Shown here one piece after another: positions 17,301 to 26,374 of a stretch of 64,000 nt of DNA. Made by a program: the position numbers and the translations under genes. The notes beneath the pieces were generated by a model. The model ran no database searches. It was given only the letters and a program-made list of their open reading frames with translations, and had not been told where the DNA came from. How positions within the stretch are numbered: the first letter of the stretch is position 1; each line of letters opens with the position of its first letter. Source of the stretch: an uncultured Siphonobacter sp. (GTDB lineage Bacteria; Bacteroidota; Bacteroidia; Cytophagales; Spirosomataceae). Location: NCBI GenBank assembly GCA_913775095.1, contig CAJYIW010000019.1, forward strand, positions 866,243 to 930,242, written 5' to 3'.

Positions 17301-18294
17301 CATCTACGAAAAAGAGCCTTTACGAATTATTCTGGAGGCCAGAAGATCCAGCGATAACGCAGTCATTACGACCCCTTATTCCTACGTCGAAGGCTACGGC
17401 CAGATCAAAGCGGATGTCAACTACTCGCTGACCATGCGGGTGATGGACTATAGCAAGGTTGATTCGCTGTCTGCACCCCTGGCAAAGTCTACGAAAGTCG
17501 TCAACGTCACCACGAAAACCCGCCCGACCGGAATTACGAAGAAAGTGTTGGTGATCGGTGACTCGTATGTCGATAACAAGTACGGGGACGGCATGCTGAA
17601 GTACATTTCCGATTTCGCCTTGGCAGACGGTAACACGCTGGAATTTATTGGTACCAGAACTACCAAGTACGGATTTCTGGCGGAAGCTTACGCGGGTTGG
17701 AGTGAAAATACCTTCACCACCCGTTACGTCTCCACGGCTCAACGAATCGACGTGAATGGGGACTCCAATAGCCCTTTCATGCACAGTCGGTTTATGTTTT
17801 CGCCCGACGATACTCCAGCAAACGCCGTCTTCAGCTTCTCTCAATATCTCACTACCTATAACGTAGCGACTCCGGATATCGTAATGATCTTTTTGGGGAT
17901 GAATGGAGGCGAAGGAACGCGGATCAACCAGATGATTACCTCGATAAAGGCCGCTGCACCTTCCTGCAAGATTGTCGTGAACATGGTTCCGGGAGCAGAA
18001 AAGAAACGCTACAATTTCGATTCGATTACTCGTCAGCTGGGCCGCTTAACGCAGAACATTAGCTACCTGGCTAAGTTTCAGGGCCGGGAAGCTGAAGGCA
18101 TCTTTTTAAACCCCTGCCACATGGGATTTGACCGGGTGTACGGCCTGATTAACACCACTCAACAACGGGTGCAGTTCAATCTGGATAACGTGCCTGCGGA
18201 AGTGGTAAACTCCGATCACCACCAAACCGCGACTGGTAACAAGTGGCTGGGCTATAGTAATTACAATTATCTCATGTATCCCTTTGCCCTTTAA
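14320..18294 (+). CDS. Giant fibre-like protein with three repeats and SGNH hydrolase domain
   Basis: 1324 residues. Residues 1-19 (MRKFLFLLSYLVSSLSFAQG) look like a Sec signal peptide. Residues 200-230 match trimeric tail-fibre linker style (VTTTKIADAAITATKLASDV). Three repeats of roughly 180-230 residues follow; each contains F-A-F-P-G-H-N, E-E-T-(H/R)-LLPFD, and TFGYCNAS or SFGYCNAS. The C-terminus has an SGNH/GDSL esterase fold: VIGDSYVD with nucleophile Ser near 1081, an oxyanion-type FLGMNGG, and SDHHQTATG near 1299. It probably removes acyl groups from host surface glycans during adsorption. The signal peptide is unusual for a virion protein. Confidence 0.75.
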   Translation: MRKFLFLLSYLVSSLSFAQGIELTKNNVTPASSPSRTVPSVVNGVLFGKGYTGDAYALGVQIFRSYIELRSIESPQSLYFYRVDLPDRFEFWRVDASDISTPDNNSTVLVNGSGTRIKRFFSSVSIPQGSQFKGTWNASSNSPALTSTPADNGSYYLVSQAGTQSITGTPESYEPGDQIISNGVGWFRIRSSLVDGSVSEGKLAISAVTTTKIADAAITATKLASDVKARNLPFDASIVNVEPLLKAAVQEIKLYNVDPAKQYCIAVFSKAVNNNSQIRIYEWLNGAFGSLVFDWTRQNYVFPAGKQELKITNAAGQLAVLLIDWNQVPDGTNLSSRQFPVSGISPLTYRNQSDYDNYVAGKITANAPTAVNTLDSYTILRSADSVQVSNTNTRVNTNNTLSALVINLASQNKTFNSFAFPGHNFSNANAVYAFCLVRTASGGEETHLLPFDARTSDYKFLLNKNYSLTDGVVITFGYCNASYNTFAINAQAWSVDVVDANLSTTSIGYLGGGTNIFTGNRLTGGSTWKSTPYKLIQSTGILARLALAAPADASVTKAKLASEVSNALVSYPGRNVSDAAKVAFSSVTTALENTNVRDQNNSSITGLQVVFNAQNLSFNTFAFPGHNVSNANLKYAFSIVRTSAGYEETHLLPFDSRTGDYVFYLNNERNLSEGVTVTFGYCNASLQTVSPGTAIGLAANVADPNQTGTVIRYLVAGSGIYSASSPAGNAAWKSTPYKLLNASKLVYGTPGELSDGQVKTNNLEASIRTGLNPYPTRNSADAGKVVSSTLSTAQQNTQSRDQTNTTITGMQLVLATKNLSFNSFAFPGHNFTHQSVKYAFCYLKTASGYEETRLLPFDSRTSDYVFYLNNERNLSESVTISFGYCNASLNTVSIGTAIGLAANVADSTITGSVIKYIQPGGAITASTSNAGNPNWKSAPYKLLNASKVVYAPQEVSAAAPADPNPYSIILPNNLYLLSGNQFWYYDDAIVRNSHIYEKEPLRIILEARRSSDNAVITTPYSYVEGYGQIKADVNYSLTMRVMDYSKVDSLSAPLAKSTKVVNVTTKTRPTGITKKVLVIGDSYVDNKYGDGMLKYISDFALADGNTLEFIGTRTTKYGFLAEAYAGWSENTFTTRYVSTAQRIDVNGDSNSPFMHSRFMFSPDDTPANAVFSFSQYLTTYNVATPDIVMIFLGMNGGEGTRINQMITSIKAAAPSCKIVVNMVPGAEKKRYNFDSITRQLGRLTQNISYLAKFQGREAEGIFLNPCHMGFDRVYGLINTTQQRVQFNLDNVPAEVVNSDHHQTATGNKWLGYSNYNYLMYPFAL

Positions 18295-18324
18295 AAGAGT
18301 ACTTTTTCCACCCCACACCTGAAA

Positions 18325-18720
18325 ATGATGTACACCGAGTATCCTGAAATTCATCTGGAGAAGGTAGATCCGGAGCCGGGCGAGAAATCGACCCGGTTTC
18401 GAGTACTTACCGATTGTTTGTTTGAACACCTGGGAGAGATGCACATGATCCCCGCAGGCTTTAAAACGGATTTCTCCAGCGTTCCGCGAGCGATCTGGCC
18501 ACTGATCCCGCCCCACGGTTTAGCGACGATCCCCTCAATCAAACACGATTACCTGTACGATTACCAGATCGGCGAGAAAAAGATCGGCAGAGTCAGAGCC
18601 CGGTTTGAAGTAGATCAGGCCTTCCTGAGGGACCTGCTGGCGGAAGGCATGAAGCCTTCGCAGGCCCGACTCATGTATCGGATGGTGCGGCTTTTCGGTC
18701 GTCCCTTCTGGATTAAGTAA
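18325..18720 (+). CDS. DUF1353 family phage protein
   Basis: The 131-residue protein carries the family pattern: IPAGFKTDFSSVPRAIWPLI near residue 43, then HDYLYDY with conserved His and Asp, and a C-terminal helix with MYRMVRLFGR. DUF1353 proteins are widespread in phages near tail and lysis genes. Their biochemical role is not established. Here the gene lies between two giant fibre-like genes in the same direction. Confidence 0.8.
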   Translation: MMYTEYPEIHLEKVDPEPGEKSTRFRVLTDCLFEHLGEMHMIPAGFKTDFSSVPRAIWPLIPPHGLATIPSIKHDYLYDYQIGEKKIGRVRARFEVDQAFLRDLLAEGMKPSQARLMYRMVRLFGRPFWIK

Positions 18721-18758
18721 GCGTACCTAATTATCCACCCACACCCTAAAACACCCCC

Positions 18759-21700
18759 ATGAAAAGATTCTTACTGGCGGGGCTCCTGAGCGTACTCTCG
18801 CTTTGGAGCTTTGCCCAGGGAGACATCCCTGAAAAAGAAGACGTCGTCGCTCCCGGCTCCGGCTTCGTTCGCCCTTTATTTCGCCCGGGTACGGGTATTC
18901 TCTTTCGGAAAGCGGACGGCACCTATACTTCTGGGCGGGCTACCCGTGATCCCCGCTTATTTCTGACCTGGCCCGCGTATCTCATCACAAACCCCGTTTT
19001 GGGCGATCAGGCCATGGGACCGAGTTTAACGGCGGATACTACCCAGCGTCAGTTTGCCATTTTCAACGGCAACCGTTGGATCGAATACGGCGGAAAGTCA
19101 GCCGAATTAACTTTCGGCCCCGCCTTCTCTAAAACCGGAAACACCGTTAATCTCAAGCAGTACCCGAATTCCATCGGGGATATCCAGGCGGATTATCTGA
19201 GTCTAGCCTATGCTCCCGTAAAGCCCTCAAACCCCATGCAGCATACCTTCATGCTGTATAATCCCACCAGTGGAAAGCTCGACGGCATGCCCTATGCGGA
19301 CGTCGTTTCTGCCATGGGTGTAACCCAGTGGCCGAACGGAACCTTGGGTAATGTCGGGCTGGAGTCGCTGAATTGGAGTGGCCAACTACCGATCGTGACG
19401 GCTGAGAGCATGGATTTATCCAATGGGTATTTTCTCATGCAGCTCGGTACGACCACCGTTCGTATGAGGTTTGGGGACTTGAAAAGCTATTTTTCGAATC
19501 TCTACGGCTCCGGAGGCGGGTCGGGGACTTCAGAAACCTTTGTTTCCGTTCCCGCCAATGAGCTGGCTCCGGGCAAAATCGGGGAGTACTCCTACAAAGA
19601 AGGCTACTTTTACAAGTACCTAAACGTATCGCCCTCGGTGCAACGCTGGCGGCGAATGCTCACGGATTCTACCTGGAATTTCTCAATTATCAATCCCGGT
19701 ATTACGCCCCAGCTGGCGGCCCGCTACAGCTCGGAGAGTAACCAGATCATTACCGACTGGACCTACACGGGAACCGATGTGGCCAGTTGGGATCTCTTCA
19801 TTGATCTGGGCTACGGCAACGGCTACGAGTATCTGCCCGCCAGCCTGGCTGCGGGCAGTAGAACCTATTCCTTTGCTTCGCCCGCTACGGGTACGTATAA
19901 ATTGCAGATTCGGGGCCGACGGGCCAACAATCAGCTGACTCCCTTTTCAGAGACGGCAACCGTTACGGTATCGCCTCCCGTATCGGCTTATCAGCCGGTC
20001 ACCAACGTAGCCATTACGCCACTCAATAGCTCGAATGCGTTCAACTTCACGTTCCAGACGGCGGATGCGGGCGGCATCGCTTCCCTTCAGATCTCGCGGA
20101 ATGTGAATGCTTCGGTCACTAACGATGCCGACTGGACTACCGTTTCGGATCTTACGATCAATGCGGCGGGAACCTATACCATCTCGGTTTCAGGCGTTAA
20201 TGACACCCAGGCCCGCGTGTTTCGGATTCGCCGTTCGGGTGGAAGCAAGACCCCTTCAGCCTGGCAGAAATTTGGTCCGGCTTCGCTGTCGGCGGTCGGA
20301 GAGACCCTGAACACGCCTACGCTGGTGGCTTCCCAGGTATCGGGTCAGAATCAAATCAGGCTGCAATACAACGTCAACAATTCTGGCGTTGAAAGTGCTA
20401 CCCTTCAGAGGTCGGAAGATAACGGAGCTAGTTTCCCGACCACGATCAACCTAGCAAACCCGAACCAGCAGCTGGATTACGTGGATGCTTCAGTGACTGC
20501 CGGAAAGATTTACACCTACCGGATGTTTATCACCAAAGGCGGCAAGAATTCGCCCTTCTCGGCCAATGCGACCGTGAACCTGGCGGCAGCGGATGTGATT
20601 CCACCACCCGTGATGCTGGATTACTACCACGGCTCTTATTACGAAAAACCTGCGGTGGACGTGGTCCGCTTTACGGGAACGGGTGGAGTCATGAATACGG
20701 GTCACATGGGGCAATATGATTACCGGATTAATGATGGCCCCTGGACGTTTGGAAGCAAAGACTACAATCCGCTTTCAGAAGGCACCACGAATTCGCCTGG
20801 CTGGGGGGGTAACTTTTTTGAAACCACTCGTTTTCAGGCCGGAACTACGATTCGTTACCGATTGCGTTTTTGGGATTATGATAACAATCGTCCAGAGCAC
20901 TACAGTCTGTATTCTGATGTTCTCAAAGTCGTGCTGGGACCTTCGTACCGGGTTAACGGCAATAACACGGATTTTTCGTTCAGTAAAGAACCCGCCGACC
21001 AGACCCCCACGGGTGGCTCTTCCAATACGGACGGCCCGCTCCGCTTAAGTGTAGGATCTCAGACTAACACGCAGCTGACGCTGAACGTAGCTAACCCCTC
21101 CAGCACGGGTATTTACCACTGGAGCATTTACCGCCCCCGTAACAATGATCCCAATGATCCGGGTGATCTCATCGACAATCGTTTCTTTATCCCCGGTGGA
21201 TCAACGCTGGTGCTGGATCTTTCGAAAGCAAACCTGGTACCGGGAACCAAATACCGGGCGTACGCTTCTCAGGCCAATGGCGAACCCGCCATCGAAAAGC
21301 AGACTAGGGCGGCTTACGTAGAATTCGTTCGTCAGGCGACGGATAACTCCAATAACATCAACCGGGTCGTGGCTTTTGGAAACTCCATTACAACTCACGG
21401 TGATTACGCGGCGGGTGGTTTTGATACGAAGGGTGACAGCTGGGGGATGGCGGCTACGGCCAAAGCCAAGGATTATATTCACCTCTGGGAATCTATGATC
21501 AAGGGCATCAATTACAATTCGACGATTAAGATCCGGGATGCCAATTACTTTGAGACGACCTACGGAGCGAACTATGATTATGGAGCCATTACGGCTACCT
21601 GTCAGCAGGAATTTGCCGATGTGGTCTCGATTCGTTTGGGTGATAACATTGACGATGGAGCCGTCGTGTCCCGGAATCTCAAGTTCTACCTGGGGGAATT

Positions 21701-23387
21701 CATCAAGGCCTGCCGGGTCGCCAATCCCAACATGAAATTCATTCTTTCGACTTCCTACTGGGAGCGTCCGAAGTACGATGAAGCGGTTCGGGCGGTGATT
21801 GCTGATTTTAATCAGGTGAATAGCCCCTTGATTGAAGCCAACCTGAACGGAAAGAATACCTATGAAAACTCCGGCTGGGCCAGTGGTAATGCCTTCCCCG
21901 ATCCGGCGGTCGGCAATCACCCCGGTGATAAAGGTCATCAGGAGATTGCTAACACGATGTTTGAAGCCTACAAAGTAGCCATCGGGTATTCGGCTCCGGT
22001 GGCGGGCGATGAAGTGGTGCCAGGCGATGCCAGTACGACCGTACCTCAGACGACTGTGTACCTGGAGAATAGCCAGGTGAAAGTCGGCTTTAACTTCACT
22101 GCTGGAGGAGCCGTGACCTATCTATCGCGTCCGGGTGAGCTGAACTACGTCAATAATGCCGATTTAGGCCGTCAGTTCCAAAATGCGTATTACGCTTTCC
22201 CGGTCGAAAACTTCCGCCCCAACGGACAGGAGCCGCACCCCCGCTGGGCAGGCATTGGCTATAACCCGATTCAAACGGGGGACGTGGCCGGATCACCTTC
22301 TCAGGTAACCCAGTGGAAGCAGATGGATGCCAATACGCTCTACTATCGCTACGTGCCCAAGCAATGGGCGTATGCCAATGTGCCTTGTGAGTGCTACGTC
22401 GATGTGTTTAATAAGCTAAACGGGAAAGCCGTCGAAGTGACCACGGTCCTGCACAACAACCGGACGGATCAGTACCAACTGCTTCCCAGAGGGAGTGAGA
22501 TCATTGCCGGGTATCTGAATTCGCCCTTTTACCGCGTGAAATCGTATTGGGGTAATCAGCCCTGGACGGGAGCCGCTTTAACGGATAAGGATATCACGGA
22601 AGCTCCCTCTGGAGCTCCCATTAACGGCGATGGTCAGTATACGACCTATCTGCCCGAAAACTGGACGTATGTCTATGCTCCGAGCCGCCCCGGACAGGGC
22701 GTGGGCCTTTGGTCTCAGGCTCCTCACATTACCTACTTTAATGGGGGTGGCCGCGATGAAGCGGGCTCTGGTGAACATTCGTCCAGCTTCAACTACATGG
22801 GAGCGGTGTCGGAAGGTGAATTAACGGATCGAAAGGCGGTGATGAAGTACAAGTACGCCTTCCTGGTGACCGATAACGTCAACGACGTCAGGGCGTATGC
22901 AGCGACGCGAAAATCGGAGGCCTTTGATCTCAACTTTGATTTCTCCCTCGATCGTCAGCACTGGAGTACGTATCACGACTACGGCACGGCGGCCACGGAG
23001 TATCCGTTCCCTGGTTACTGGGGCATTGATTTTTCAAACAACCAAACCCCTTTGATTTCGCCGTCGGCTTCCTGGGAGGCTTCCAAATACAAAAAGCTGG
23101 AGGTGGTGATGGCCACGACGGGAAGTGATGCTACGGCTAGTTTCTCGGTGCATCGCCGTCGGAACAACCCGCTTCAGTATAACCGGGATGGCTACGATAA
23201 AGCCTTTGATGATTTCAGCTACAGTTTCCCGATCGTCAATGATGGTCAGTTCAGGACTTATGTGATTGATCTGACTGCGAATCCGGAATGGTACGGCGTG
23301 ATCAGCCGGATGTACTTCAACTCTCACTCATCCAAAGGAGCCGGGAAAACGCTCAAGCTCAAATCCATCAAAGGATTACTAAACTAG
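18759..23387 (+). CDS. Giant multidomain fibre-like protein: Fn3-like, SGNH hydrolase and carbohydrate-binding-like domains
   Basis: 1542 residues. Residues 1-20 look like a Sec signal peptide (MKRFLLAGLLSVLSLWSFAQ). The N-terminal 250 residues are beta-rich and fibre-like; about 280-620 resemble fibronectin-III-like repeats (SGVNDTQARVFRIRRSGGS; PVSAYQPVTNVAITPLNSSN). An SGNH hydrolase domain follows with VVAFGNSITT near 870 and DPAVGNHPGDKGHQEIA near 1050. About 1090-1390 reads like a galactose-mutarotase-like beta-sandwich, and a final beta-sandwich ends the protein. The likely role is binding and de-esterifying cell-surface polysaccharide. The pairing with the 1324-aa SGNH protein suggests two related adsorption enzymes. 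Confidence 0.7.
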   Translation: MKRFLLAGLLSVLSLWSFAQGDIPEKEDVVAPGSGFVRPLFRPGTGILFRKADGTYTSGRATRDPRLFLTWPAYLITNPVLGDQAMGPSLTADTTQRQFAIFNGNRWIEYGGKSAELTFGPAFSKTGNTVNLKQYPNSIGDIQADYLSLAYAPVKPSNPMQHTFMLYNPTSGKLDGMPYADVVSAMGVTQWPNGTLGNVGLESLNWSGQLPIVTAESMDLSNGYFLMQLGTTTVRMRFGDLKSYFSNLYGSGGGSGTSETFVSVPANELAPGKIGEYSYKEGYFYKYLNVSPSVQRWRRMLTDSTWNFSIINPGITPQLAARYSSESNQIITDWTYTGTDVASWDLFIDLGYGNGYEYLPASLAAGSRTYSFASPATGTYKLQIRGRRANNQLTPFSETATVTVSPPVSAYQPVTNVAITPLNSSNAFNFTFQTADAGGIASLQISRNVNASVTNDADWTTVSDLTINAAGTYTISVSGVNDTQARVFRIRRSGGSKTPSAWQKFGPASLSAVGETLNTPTLVASQVSGQNQIRLQYNVNNSGVESATLQRSEDNGASFPTTINLANPNQQLDYVDASVTAGKIYTYRMFITKGGKNSPFSANATVNLAAADVIPPPVMLDYYHGSYYEKPAVDVVRFTGTGGVMNTGHMGQYDYRINDGPWTFGSKDYNPLSEGTTNSPGWGGNFFETTRFQAGTTIRYRLRFWDYDNNRPEHYSLYSDVLKVVLGPSYRVNGNNTDFSFSKEPADQTPTGGSSNTDGPLRLSVGSQTNTQLTLNVANPSSTGIYHWSIYRPRNNDPNDPGDLIDNRFFIPGGSTLVLDLSKANLVPGTKYRAYASQANGEPAIEKQTRAAYVEFVRQATDNSNNINRVVAFGNSITTHGDYAAGGFDTKGDSWGMAATAKAKDYIHLWESMIKGINYNSTIKIRDANYFETTYGANYDYGAITATCQQEFADVVSIRLGDNIDDGAVVSRNLKFYLGEFIKACRVANPNMKFILSTSYWERPKYDEAVRAVIADFNQVNSPLIEANLNGKNTYENSGWASGNAFPDPAVGNHPGDKGHQEIANTMFEAYKVAIGYSAPVAGDEVVPGDASTTVPQTTVYLENSQVKVGFNFTAGGAVTYLSRPGELNYVNNADLGRQFQNAYYAFPVENFRPNGQEPHPRWAGIGYNPIQTGDVAGSPSQVTQWKQMDANTLYYRYVPKQWAYANVPCECYVDVFNKLNGKAVEVTTVLHNNRTDQYQLLPRGSEIIAGYLNSPFYRVKSYWGNQPWTGAALTDKDITEAPSGAPINGDGQYTTYLPENWTYVYAPSRPGQGVGLWSQAPHITYFNGGGRDEAGSGEHSSSFNYMGAVSEGELTDRKAVMKYKYAFLVTDNVNDVRAYAATRKSEAFDLNFDFSLDRQHWSTYHDYGTAATEYPFPGYWGIDFSNNQTPLISPSASWEASKYKKLEVVMATTGSDATASFSVHRRRNNPLQYNRDGYDKAFDDFSYSFPIVNDGQFRTYVIDLTANPEWYGVISRMYFNSHSSKGAGKTLKLKSIKGLLN

Positions 23388-23448
23388 CTTTCGTTTTGTC
23401 CTCTTTTGAAGCAATAATTCAGAGGTATAAGTGAAATGATTACCAGCA

Positions 23449-23477
23449 AAGAAAGCCGGGCATTGCCTGGCTTTCTT
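23449..23477 (+). terminator. Terminator after the second fibre-like gene
   Basis: AAGAAAGCC (23449-23457) pairs with GGCTTTCTT (23469-23477) around a GC-rich loop. It separates the fibre genes from the capsid operon. Confidence 0.65.
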
Positions 23478-23574
23478 GCGTTTGGTGTCCTTTTCAGCTT
23501 GCCCACTTCCCCTGAATTTCGTATCCCGAACAGTATACCTGTACTAATTCGAAACTCGTATGAAATAGTCACTT

Positions 23575-24906
23575 ATGAAAGATTCCCGTCGTCTCTTATC
23601 CAGTGTATTCAATCAGGCGTTTTTTCTCGGTCCGGAAGGCGTGGGCATGTGTATGCCGGTCTTCTTAGCCTTTCGTAACGGACAGGAGAATCCACGCTCG
23701 ATGATGGGAAGTGACGACGCAGCTCCCAAAGTGGGCTTTGAGGCACGCTTCACCTTTTCTGCTACTCCCTACGTCAGCGAAGAAGAACAATATTGGCTTG
23801 ATTACTACCCTGTCTTGACGGACACTGGTGTTCTTGTGATCCCAGTCATGGAAACGTTGATGCAGTACGACTATTGCGGCGTGCCTGGCACGAGCACCCT
23901 AGCCAAGTGGTATCAGAAAGGTGAAGCTGACCCTCAGGTTAAAGCATTCCTGGAAATCCAAAATACACCAGGTGGATCGGTTCTCGGTACAGCTGAAGTA
24001 GCTCTTTCCAAATTGGCCTGCACCAAAACAATTGTAACGTTTTGCGAAGGTATGAGCTGCTCCGGTGGCCAGTACATTTCTTCCGCTTCTGATTATACGT
24101 TCGCTTCGAGTCTCAACTGTATGTTTGGATCGATTGGCGTGATGATCTCTTACCGCGATTACACGGCCTACTACGAGAATCTGGGTATCAAGATGATCGA
24201 TTTGTACTCTGTCGATTCACCCCTGAAGAATGCTGAACACCGGGCCGCGAAAGAAGGAGATTACAGTCAGTATACGGAAGGAATCCTTTATAAGCTCGAT
24301 CAGAACTTCATGAACTTCGTGAAGGCGACCCGTCCGAATGTCAGCGAATTAGCCCTCCAGGGTAAAACAATGCTTACTCAGGAGGCTCAAGAAAATTTCC
24401 TTATCGATGGCATCTGCACCTTCGACGAAGCCTTGGCTTTTGCCCTTAGTAAATCCCCCCGCAAAATCACCCCCAAACAATACACGAATATGAGTTTCAT
24501 TAACAAAGTCCGGGCGAAGTTTGGTTTGTCAACCGAGCAGCCTGATGCTACTCAGGCTGAAACTGAGGTTATGGGTCAAATCGATAGTCTCAATACTCAG
24601 GTTTCTGAGCGTGATACGACGATTGCTACTCACGTATCAACGATCGCTGAACGCGATTCAACGATTCAAGGCCTCAATGATCAAATCGCCGCTAACAACA
24701 CGGCTCATCAAACGGCAACGGCTGGTTTGAATGCTCGTATCGCTGAATTAGAAGCCAGCGTACCTGGTGCTCCGGTAGCTCAAGCCCCCACTCCTACTAC
24801 TGATCCGATCACCGTTGAAGGTGATTCCCCTGCGGTAGGGAATACGGCAATGAATCAGGTTTCTGCTTTTATAGGAGCAGCTCAGAAGAATTTTTTAAAA
24901 CAGTAA
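23575..24906 (+). CDS. S49-family prohead protease with C-terminal scaffold-like coiled coil
   Basis: Residues about 85-290 match peptidase S49 (SppA/SohB, phage C-type proteases): LEIQNTPGGSVLGTAEVA, then GMSCSGGQYISSASDY, where Ser near 163 in SGG is the likely nucleophile, then FGSIGVMISY. Residues 320-400 form a coiled coil (SERDTTIATHVSTIAERDST), and the tail is proline-rich. The gene immediately precedes the major capsid gene. A protease fused to a scaffold domain, as in lambda C/Nu3-type arrangements, is the likely design; the scaffold would be cleaved during capsid maturation. No general-base Lys is assigned by eye. Confidence 0.8.
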   Translation: MKDSRRLLSSVFNQAFFLGPEGVGMCMPVFLAFRNGQENPRSMMGSDDAAPKVGFEARFTFSATPYVSEEEQYWLDYYPVLTDTGVLVIPVMETLMQYDYCGVPGTSTLAKWYQKGEADPQVKAFLEIQNTPGGSVLGTAEVALSKLACTKTIVTFCEGMSCSGGQYISSASDYTFASSLNCMFGSIGVMISYRDYTAYYENLGIKMIDLYSVDSPLKNAEHRAAKEGDYSQYTEGILYKLDQNFMNFVKATRPNVSELALQGKTMLTQEAQENFLIDGICTFDEALAFALSKSPRKITPKQYTNMSFINKVRAKFGLSTEQPDATQAETEVMGQIDSLNTQVSERDTTIATHVSTIAERDSTIQGLNDQIAANNTAHQTATAGLNARIAELEASVPGAPVAQAPTPTTDPITVEGDSPAVGNTAMNQVSAFIGAAQKNFLKQ

Positions 24907-24974
24907 AATAGTCTATTCAATCCTAATAGTACGCGTACCCTAATCCATCCCACACCTAACTTTTATTACACACA

Positions 24975-25916
24975 ATGGGCAGTGTTTCCTTCGCACAATT
25001 AAGTGCGTACCTCAATGCGAATTGGCTGGGGATTATGGCTCAGATCATCACCGGCTTTACCGCCGCTCAGGATCTGACCATTCTTCCGGGCATTACCAAT
25101 GAAGTCAATTTACCTAAAGTATCGACTTCAGACTTTTTAAAGCCCTATACGGGGGTTTTTGAGAAAACCAACGCCGTTGGTTTATCTGACCGCAAGCTTC
25201 GAGTAGACGTAGGGCAAGGCGATTTAGTTTTTGAACCTGAAGCTTACCGCCGCGAATTCTTAGGTCAACAGTTGAAACCCGGTGGCCGTAACATTCCTGA
25301 AGAACAATTTATTTTCGATCAATTAGCTGAACGTGCAGCTCACTCGATCGATGAGCACATTGTCTATTTTGGCGAAAAAGCCGCAGTTGCTGCCAATGAT
25401 ACACCTGCTCAAAAAGTGAAGAAAATTACTGATGGCTTGGGAACAATCATTGCTCGTGAAATCACGGCTGGCAAACTGGTTCCTGTGGTTACAGGTGCAA
25501 TCACGTCTTCAAATGCTATCAGCAAATTCGAGCAGGTATTCAAAAGCTTACCTGCTGCTGTTCGTGGACGGGGTGGTGTGTTCTACGTTTCTGAAGATGT
25601 GTACTGGAAGTACTTCGAAAATTACCGCTCAGAGTATAAGAACTCACCCATTTTTACTGGTAATGAGCTACGTGAGAAAGAAATTAAATTCTTCTACGCA
25701 GCTAACTGGAGCATTCGCCCTTGCCTTTGGATGGGTAACTCTCAGCGGATCGTTGCTTCTGCAGGTAAAAACCTGTATCTGGGTACAGACGGAACCAATC
25801 CTTTGTCTCCATTCAAAATGAAGGATGAGCATTACACCGTTGAGCTTTCCACCAAACTCATTTTAGGTACGCAGATTGCGGACCTGGAAGCCCTGGCCGT
25901 TAACGATCAGGTCTAA
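24975..25916 (+). CDS. Major capsid protein
   Basis: The 313-residue protein follows the protease/scaffold gene, as capsid genes usually do. It has an N-terminal helix with hydrophobic face, an E-loop-like region (YRREFLGQQLKPGGRNIPEE) and a beta-rich C-terminus (YTVELSTKLILGTQIADLEA), consistent with the HK97 fold. The family is inferred from length, position and pattern, not from a database match. It is probably one of the most expressed late genes. Confidence 0.75.
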   Translation: MGSVSFAQLSAYLNANWLGIMAQIITGFTAAQDLTILPGITNEVNLPKVSTSDFLKPYTGVFEKTNAVGLSDRKLRVDVGQGDLVFEPEAYRREFLGQQLKPGGRNIPEEQFIFDQLAERAAHSIDEHIVYFGEKAAVAANDTPAQKVKKITDGLGTIIAREITAGKLVPVVTGAITSSNAISKFEQVFKSLPAAVRGRGGVFYVSEDVYWKYFENYRSEYKNSPIFTGNELREKEIKFFYAANWSIRPCLWMGNSQRIVASAGKNLYLGTDGTNPLSPFKMKDEHYTVELSTKLILGTQIADLEALAVNDQV

Positions 25917-26003
25917 TCAATCCAATCCACCTAGCTTGAATCAGTAGGGGTTTAGCCTTACAAGGGCGGCCCCACTGAAATTTGCTATTACATCCATACT
26001 CTC

Positions 26004-26309
26004 ATGGAATTAAAAGACTTAGAAAATCTTACCCCGGAGCAGCTGAAAGCTAAGATTTTGGAGCAATCCCAAACTATCCAAACTCAACAGACAGAAAACG
26101 ACTCGCTTACGGACAAACTGGCTGATGCAGAAGCTGAATCCAAAACGAAAGAAATCGTAGTTACAATCAGCAAGAAAAAGTACCGTGTACTGGCTCCTAA
26201 GTTCAACCTGAACGGTACGATCTATTCCGCTGAAGATTTACAAGAGAATGGCTTAGGCGAAATCCTTCTCAAAATCGAAGGCCAGCAAGTTCTAACACCC
26301 CTTACTTAA
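26004..26309 (+). CDS. Small head protein candidate (101 aa)
   Basis: The N-terminal half is a coiled coil (LKAKILEQSQTIQTQQTEND), and the C-terminal half is a small beta domain (VVTISKKKYRVLAPKFNLNG). It follows the major capsid gene by 87 bases and has its own terminator. Decoration or head-joining protein is possible; nothing in the sequence decides. Confidence 0.5.
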   Translation: MELKDLENLTPEQLKAKILEQSQTIQTQQTENDSLTDKLADAEAESKTKEIVVTISKKKYRVLAPKFNLNGTIYSAEDLQENGLGEILLKIEGQQVLTPLT

Positions 26310-26313
26310 TCAT

Positions 26314-26345
26314 AGAAAAACCCTGTATACCAATAGGGTTTTTCT
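26314..26345 (+). terminator. Terminator after the small head gene
   Basis: AGAAAAACCCT (26314-26324) pairs with AGGGTTTTTCT (26335-26345), with a 10-base loop. Near-symmetric arms allow termination from both strands. Confidence 0.85.
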
Positions 26346-26374
26346 GTTTATCAATCACCTAACCCACAAAAGAG

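Noticed and set aside
21201..21938. Long open frame (245 codons) antisense to the second giant fibre gene
   Set aside because: It is a shadow of the sense gene's codon pattern; the sense frame has signal peptide and domain motifs.
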